The notes beneath the pieces were generated by a model. The model was not told where the DNA came from, did not search any database, and worked only from the letters and a program-made list of their open reading frames with translations. From Anadara kagoshimensis (lineage: Eukaryota > Mollusca > Bivalvia > Arcoida > Arcidae): a stretch of 64,000 nucleotides of DNA. Shown here one piece after another: positions 58,048 through 64,000 of the stretch (position 1 is its first letter; the number at the start of each line of letters is the position of its first letter). The stretch lies in the NCBI GenBank assembly GCA_021292105.1, contig CM037871.1:14704460-14768459 (forward strand), written 5' to 3'. The position numbers were made by a program, and so were the translations under genes.

Positions 58048-58275
58048 TGCAATGCCATCTATAAGCCGCCTATAAGCCACATATAAGCCACCTATAAGCC
58101 ACCTATAAGCCATGCTTATAGATTGGCTTATAGGAGCGTATAAGTGATTTATAGGTGGCTTCTAGCACCTCCATCTATAAACCACCTATAAGCCATCTAT
58201 AAGCCTGCCTTATTGGCACTCAAAATATTAGCCACCTATAAGCCATGCTTATAGGTGGCTTATATATAGGCTGTT
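58048..58275. repeat. Left palindromic CTATAAGCC array
   Basis: Some fifteen copies of CCTATAAGCCA-type units in both orientations, able to fold into hairpins such as AGCCATGCTTATAG...GGCTTATAGG. Confidence 0.75.
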
Positions 58276-58444
58276 TCTATTTCTAAATAAAATCATTATC
58301 GTGTACTTACATTATGGAAGTCTTGTTTATTTATTTATTTATTTATTTATTTAGTTTGTATATATTACAAAAATCATATGAGAAAATACGCTTTTTAAAA
58401 TATAATGACCGGCAGTAAATTTTTTATGATTGTTAGTTTTCCTT

Positions 58445-58505
<61 letters not shown>
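58445..58505. repeat. (TTTA)n microsatellite
   Basis: About fifteen TTTA units; shorter runs of the same unit lie at 58325-58352 and 59583-59612 (inverse). Confidence 0.95.
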
Positions 58506-58507
<2 letters not shown>

Positions 58508-59189
58508 CTAGTATTTATTCAGTTTGTATATATGAAAAAAATGCACTTTAAGATATATTTACCGGCAATAAAATTTCATCATTGTTAGTTTTCAATTTAA
58601 TAATTAATTAATTTATTTATTCAGTTTGTATATGTGACAAAAATCATAGGAGAAAAACGCATATTAAAATATATTTACCGGCAAAAAAATTCATCATTGT
58701 TAGTTTATAGTCAACTTATTTATTTATTTTTATATTCATTTTATATAATTACATTTTTTATTTATATTCTCTATCTGCTCAACATATTTTTTCAAGCTCC
58801 AAATTGACTTTTTACAGCTTCTTATAAACGTATTTATTGATCTTTGTTAATTTCAAAAAGTGATAGTTTCGACTATTTATCAGTTACATATTTATGTCCA
58901 TAGGTAATAAACACATCCCGGTCACTAATTAATGACCATCGATACACCTCATCAACACCTTACGTAACAAATTGAAACGGAAACAAATTCAAACTCATTT
59001 AACCAGACGATAGCATATTCCACGTGAAAAAGTTACCTGTATGATGTTAATCTAATTAACTTTAATTAATTTGGATGGACCGGAATCCTAATGATGTCAT
59101 CTTAGTAAATAGTAATGTTAGGGAGTATTAAGTACTTTTAACCCATTGTTTTCATGTGTAAATAAATGAATAATAAATATTTATTTCTC

Positions 59190-59478
59190 AGTGTACTTCG
59201 GTTTCCTCCACCCTTGTTGCACTTGACGTTAAGACAGAAAGTCTTCACATTTTTTTAACAAACTGGCAAAAAAAATGAATAAGGCGTAAAGTAGCGTTGC
59301 CCCAATATCCAGGGTACTATAATTTGTATCAAAAATTTCATACTATGCGATCAGTATATGTATAACGTCGATTAAAAAGAAATTTAAGCTAAGGTTACGA
59401 ATTTTGATTTTTTTAAACTTCTATATCTTTTTATTTCGGCGAATCAAATGGTGAAATTTTCAATTTTATAATAACATT
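59190..59478 (+). repeat. 290-base direct repeat, copy 1
   Basis: AGTGTACTTCGGTTTCCTCC through GGTGAAATTTTCAA matches 60545-60834 at about 93% by eye, spaced 1,355 bases apart. A short further piece (GTGTACTTCTGTTTCGTCCAC) occurs at about 60429. Confidence 0.85.
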
Positions 59479-60544
59479 ATAATATAATTATAATATTTAT
59501 TTATTCATTTATTCAAACATGAATAACTTTAATAAATATCTAAAATATGAGGAAGAGAGATTGACCTAATAATGTGTGTATTCAAATAATAAATAAATAA
59601 ATAAATAAATAAAAATCAAAAATTTAACTGATAAAACTGGTAGATCTTTGAGTTATCGTCTCCATGTTAAAATTTCTTGATCCAGTAAAATAATTTGTGT
59701 TCCCTGATACTATAAACTTGTAAATATTGCATGATTTTATAATCGTAGAAGATGATCATTATATATTTATTAACGGTGTTTAATATGAAAATGTATTAAT
59801 GCATTTTACATCTTCGTGATCGGCCGCTCAAAAACAATAATTTTATTTTCATGCATATTGTAGTCGGCCACGTCAGCGATATTTAATACAGTATTATAAT
59901 TATGTCTCGTTTTAATGTGGAGTGATTTGATATTATTTGAATATTTTATCTAGGATCAGGAACGAGGGAAGACAAAATTAATATTCATATGTCCATCGCA
60001 CTCTCAATAAAATGGGACAGTTAGGTACCATATTCGCACAAAAGGACTTAAGGTTTCTGTTTAAAAAAGTTTATGGAAAGAGTGATATCCTGGTGCAAAA
60101 ATGACGCTAAAATGGTGCAAATATGTTTCACTACTACCAATTTACATTTCAGAAACAAGACAAATTTCAAAAGCATACTATCTTTTAATAACATGACCAG
60201 AAACTACATGCATACAAATATTTCCTCACAAATGAAATTAATAATTAACCAACTTAGAGTGAGTTGAGTAATGATGTTTAACGTACCAGTCAAAAATATT
60301 TCACTTCTATTGAAACATCGCCAGCTACAGGCGACTATACAGGAGTGCGAGATAACCCTCCTAATTTCCCGAACGGAAAATTTATAATTTATAATGTGTT
60401 TGCTTGCCGCAAAATGGTTGTTTTCTCCGTGTACTTCTGTTTCGTCCACAATCCTAGAATCTGGATCTCACGAGCTTGGTTCGTATTTTGTTCGGGCAAG
60501 TCCTAGTGTGGGAAAATTCGTTTGCCGAATTTTAGTTCTTTTCT

Positions 60545-60834
60545 TAGTGTACTTCGGTTTCTTCCACCATAGTTGAACTTGACATCTAGACAGAAAGACT
60601 TCACATTTTTTTTAACAAACTGGCAAAAAAAATGAATAAGGCGTAAAGCAGCGTTGCCCCACTATCCCGGGTACTATAATTTGTATCAAAGAATGTCATA
60701 CTATGCGATCAGTATATGTATAACGTCGATTAAAAAGAAATTTAAGCTAAGGTTACGAATTTTGATTTTTTTTAAAACTTCTATATCTTTTTTATTTTGG
60801 CAAATAAAATGGTGAAATTTTCAATATTATAATA
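60545..60834 (+). repeat. 290-base direct repeat, copy 2
   Basis: Second copy of 59190-59478, in the same orientation. Neither copy carries LTR-type TG...CA ends or an obvious coding sequence between them. Confidence 0.85.
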
Positions 60835-61325
60835 ATTTACCATAAATTTTCATATTTTGGTCAAATTGGCTAGACTTCAGTATCCCTTTAATGATTTATT
60901 TATGAAAATAGAATATATACCGTATTTTCAAATATTAATAAAATAGAATAAAAATATCACATAAACTAAGTGTCATACTATATGCGTTTTCTATACACGG
61001 ATTTAGGATAAGGTGGGCTCAAGTACCGGGAAGCTAAGTAATTACATATAAGAAATATCGACAAAATAAGAATATAGATGTAATATGCTTAGAGAGATCT
61101 TCAGAATGACACCTCAAATTTATGAATATTTTGAAAATTAACTAAATTAATCAGAATTCAAATATGCAAGACTTTAGTTATAAATACACCCTGTTGTTCG
61201 GATTACCGGTATGTTGAAAAAAAGTGTTCTCTAGAAACATATCAAACAGTATAAGGTATTCCCGCATACATACATTATATAATTATAGTATTTATTGGCA
61301 TAAAGCAACACATTAATGTGTAATA

Positions 61326-61366
61326 CTCTCTCTCTCCCAGTCTCTCTCTCTCTCTCTCTCTCTCTC
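61326..61366. repeat. (TC)n microsatellite
   Basis: About 20 CT/TC units with one CCAG interruption. Confidence 0.9.
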
Positions 61367-61978
61367 GCGTTAAGAATTTTATTATCTGTAACATAATGAA
61401 ATTATTTAAATAGCTTTCTCTCATGTGGTTTAAAAATACTTCACTCCTTCTTTCTAAACCAGTTTCATGTGAAATAACAAACCATTACATCAAGTGATTC
61501 CGTATCAGCCATTCGTTTTTTTTTTTTTTCTAAGATATAAGGATAGATTATTATAAAATAACATTGAAACTTGTTTTTCCTTCTTTTAACTTGTACTATA
61601 TTTAATTTTCTTTTGAAAATTATCTGTGTATCCATCAATAAAGAAAATAAGTACCGGTATTACAATAAAAAATCTATATTATAATGGACAATTTTTATTA
61701 CAATTTATTTAAAACTATAGCTATAGTTTTGATCTGAAGAATTATTGAATATATAAATAATATATATATTAACCAAAAAAGAAATGTGCCTTAATTAAGA
61801 TTCTACATCTGATCGTTGATTGATCTTCATAATTGATCTATGCCAGCCAGATACATAAGTATATTACAGGTGAGATTTGACTTCCTGTCTTCCATTGATA
61901 TCTTGGCTAGTAACGTGATCACATCTTAGATAACTGGGTACTGATATACATTTAATATGAGTGGTGTGAGTTCATGTC

Positions 61979-62067
61979 ATCCGTGGCCTAATGGATAAGG
62001 ATGTAGATTCAGAATCAGACTAGTCAGAAGAACCAAGGATCGTGAGTTCAAGTCCCGCTGGGGGCAA
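61979..62067 (+). repeat. tRNA-derived head, second copy
   Basis: GTGGCCTAATGGATAAGG and GTGAGTTCAAGTCCCGC reproduce the A- and B-box regions at 145-232. The B-box half is better preserved here. The long spacing argues against a functional tRNA. Confidence 0.55.
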
Positions 62068-62449
62068 AATATTGAGTAAGTAAAGTGATAGTAATAACAT
62101 GTGATTTCAGGAACAATAACATCAAATAAAATAAATATATGAATAAAAAGATAAACAAATAAAAGAAAAAGCATGAAAAATAAATAAAATAAAAATTTTA
62201 ATTACAATTAAATTATTTTATCATTAAATTAAAAAGAAATAAAATTAATAAAATAAAATTAATTCATACAATTGAATATATTTAAATAAAAAATTAATTA
62301 GGAAAGTAATAATTATTTTTAATATATTTATATTATTTTAAAATTAAAAATAATATATATTGAAATTTGTTTTCTGTATTTGTTTGTTAAAACAAACCCT
62401 TAAAGATGTTAAAACCAAATTAAAGATCCTTAAAATTTACTTCCACTAA

Positions 62450-62645
62450 AAGAAGGATTATAGATGGTTTATAGATGGCTTATAGATGGCTTATATTTTG
62501 AGTGCCAATAAGCCATCTATAAACCGGCTTATAAATGGCTTATAGGTCATCTATAAACGGCTTATCGATGGCTTATAGGTGGCTTATAGCCTTCTATAAG
62601 TCCTCTATAAGCCCTCTATAAGCCAACTATAAGCTGGCTTATTGA
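62450..62645. repeat. Right palindromic array (TATAGATGG / TATAAGCC units)
   Basis: A tandem mixture of TTATAGATGGC and CTATAAGCC units in both orientations, immediately after a body that still shows the CTTAAAGATCC motif of the first window copy. It is the inverted partner of 58048-58275. Confidence 0.75.
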
Positions 62646-63411
62646 CAGTTTTTTATCTTGTTAACAAGGTATTTAATAACATATTCGTAAATATTTATGA
62701 AACAAAAAAACCTTCACATATAGTATCAATCAGAAATGTTAAACAAATGCATTGTTTTGTATCGCCATGGTACCATACAAAAGAAAATAATACACAATTC
62801 AACACAACATACTCAAAGCTCTGAGATATAAGTAAAAACGCGCAACCATAAATGTACAACATGCGAACACATACATGTGTATAATATGTAATACATTCAT
62901 ACAAGTCAAACCCGAAAATTTGTCAAACGACAAATAAAGTACTTAGACCGTCAACCTGCTGTTTCAAATAGGTAATACAAAGGTGCCTCCAAACTTTAGG
63001 GTTGGAACTATGTACTTTACACCAGTAAGGTAATATGAAAAAAAACTTAGCATGTAATAACACATTGTAAATACGCTATATAGTGTTTCCAACAAGTTCT
63101 AAATCATGTTAAATACGTAATAACGCAAAAATGCATTTCAACTGTGTACTTAAGCATGTCATACAAGCAAGACACATTTTACGTTATGATAAATTTCTAA
63201 AACGCAATATTTCAAAAACCCCTGATAACGTGTTTCAACTGTTTAACAACGAATTTGAAAACTCTTTATCGTGCATTTGAAATCCCATGCATTTGAAAAC
63301 TTGTTATTACACATTTCAAAACTACACTCTCATACCACACTGGATGCTGGCTAGAGTGTCTGATCACCCTAGACACATGGAGTAAGTCGATGTGTTAAAC
63401 ACACCGAACAT
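62646..63411. other. Non-coding spacer
   Basis: No gene or repeat recognised; short random ORFs only. Confidence 0.45.
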
Positions 63412-64000
63412 GTCCGAATCATAATCCAAAAGCAAAGTAAAAACTTTGGAACTGACAAGTCAGGTTAGACACGTGAATTTCCACCAGGGCAGTAAGGCCG
63501 GTTGCTCTGGAAGGGTAAGTACCTCCTGTTAGGTAGCTACTACCGCCATCTTTGACTATCAGATCACATTGAACCTTGTTATAGTTAGTTCATCTAGGCA
63601 TCTGCTACAACGGCCAGTCTTGTCAGTGTCCGATTGTTATTTAGTTGTCTGGTTGTTTGGTTGAATGTTACAATTTTTCAGCTATACGTGACAAGAACTA
63701 TTTTATTAATCTCTATGGATTAGTCTATGAAAAAGTTCGTGTATGCATGTGAAGTGCGAGCGTGTTTTATGGTCTGCCTTGTACAAGCACGCACTCAGGG
63801 CGGCTTTAACGTGCTAGCTCACAGAGTCAGTACGCCTCAGACAAGCGTACCATTCCTCACTGGCCAGTCATATAATACTGTCACCAGGTGAACAAGTAAA
63901 GGCCAACGGCAAGGAAAATTTACTTTCTAGTTCTCTGAAAATTCAATTAATGTACCTATGTTCAAAATGTTTTGTGAATTTGAAGATTGTTTGTTAAGTT
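63412..64000 (+). repeat. Third copy of FkbM 5' region (truncated by window end)
   Basis: ATGTCCGAATCATAATCC to the last base matches 32189-32685, about 95% by eye, with an extra ~90-base segment (about 63460-63549) partly shared with the copy at 48120. A coding exon may follow beyond the window. At the splice donor, copy 1 reads TTTGGTAAGTT and this copy TTTGTTAAGTT. Confidence 0.75.

Larger units (their letters stand above)
58040..62645. mobile_element. 4.6-kb repeat flanked by palindromic CTATAAGCC arrays
   Basis: Both ends carry arrays of TATAAGCC units, and both contain ATTGGCACTCAAAATAT in opposite orientation (about 58212-58228; inverse about 62490-62510), so the ends form long inverted repeats. 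The right part (about 61860-62440) is homologous to the window's first 600 bases, including the tRNA-like head. There is no coding sequence; the interior has (TTTA)n tracts and a 290-base duplication. Classification is uncertain. Confidence 0.55.

Noticed and set aside
58048..58275. CRISPR-like array
   Set aside because: Units are short, inverted and direct mixed, with no regular spacers, and the sequence is clearly eukaryotic.
59190..60834. LTR pair of a small retroelement
   Set aside because: No TG/CA ends, primer site, polypurine tract or coding sequence between the copies.

Overview
This is an AT-rich animal genomic window, probably from a mollusc and most likely a bivalve. That is inferred from the mix of elements (Polinton, Ngaro-like, DD~81E, Ty3/Gypsy, tRNA-derived repeats) and from a membrane-anchored FkbM methyltransferase gene with duplicated 5' ends; no single feature proves it. 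Almost everything else is transposable element, much of it nested, and only one gene (FkbM, 32-34 kb) looks like an intact host gene.

Layout. 1-745: right end of a repeat with a tRNA-like head and a palindromic tail. 747-29310: a Polinton/Maverick framed by ~260-bp terminal inverted repeats, with integrase, packaging ATPase and protein-primed DNA polymerase but no recognisable capsid or protease genes. Two later insertions stretch it to 28.5 kb. The first is a 12.3-kb TTAA-flanked DNA transposon (8652-20993) with two divergent genes: a spliced Mutator-like/YqaJ-nuclease protein and a coiled-coil companion. The second is a Ngaro-like tyrosine-recombinase retrotransposon (about 21088-29027) with split direct repeats. 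A 3.2-kb IS630/Tc1/mariner-type transposon (21154-24311) sits inside the left split repeat. Without these insertions the Polinton is only about 8.3 kb.

29311-33900: repeats and spacer, then the FkbM gene with its promoter and a non-coding first exon. 33902-48031: a Ty3/Gypsy element lacking gag, with 726/787-bp LTRs; a 4.5-kb element with 15-bp TIRs and a TAA duplication sits between its protease and reverse transcriptase. 48032-64000: mostly non-coding, with a second partial copy of the FkbM 5' region, a broken SAP/SWIM-type exon, a pogo-like MITE, a palindrome-flanked 4.6-kb repeat and a third FkbM 5' copy running off the window end.

Coding condition. The Polinton integrase, the Ngaro RT-RNase H and FkbM are open. 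Most other element genes carry one-base frameshifts, many in A, T or G runs, or single nonsense codons. The Ngaro split repeats look identical by eye, so some breaks may be consensus errors rather than decay. The most novel-looking object is the two-gene TTAA element, whose short TIRs and a 17-bp subterminal motif are placed symmetrically (188 and 186 bp from the two ends).
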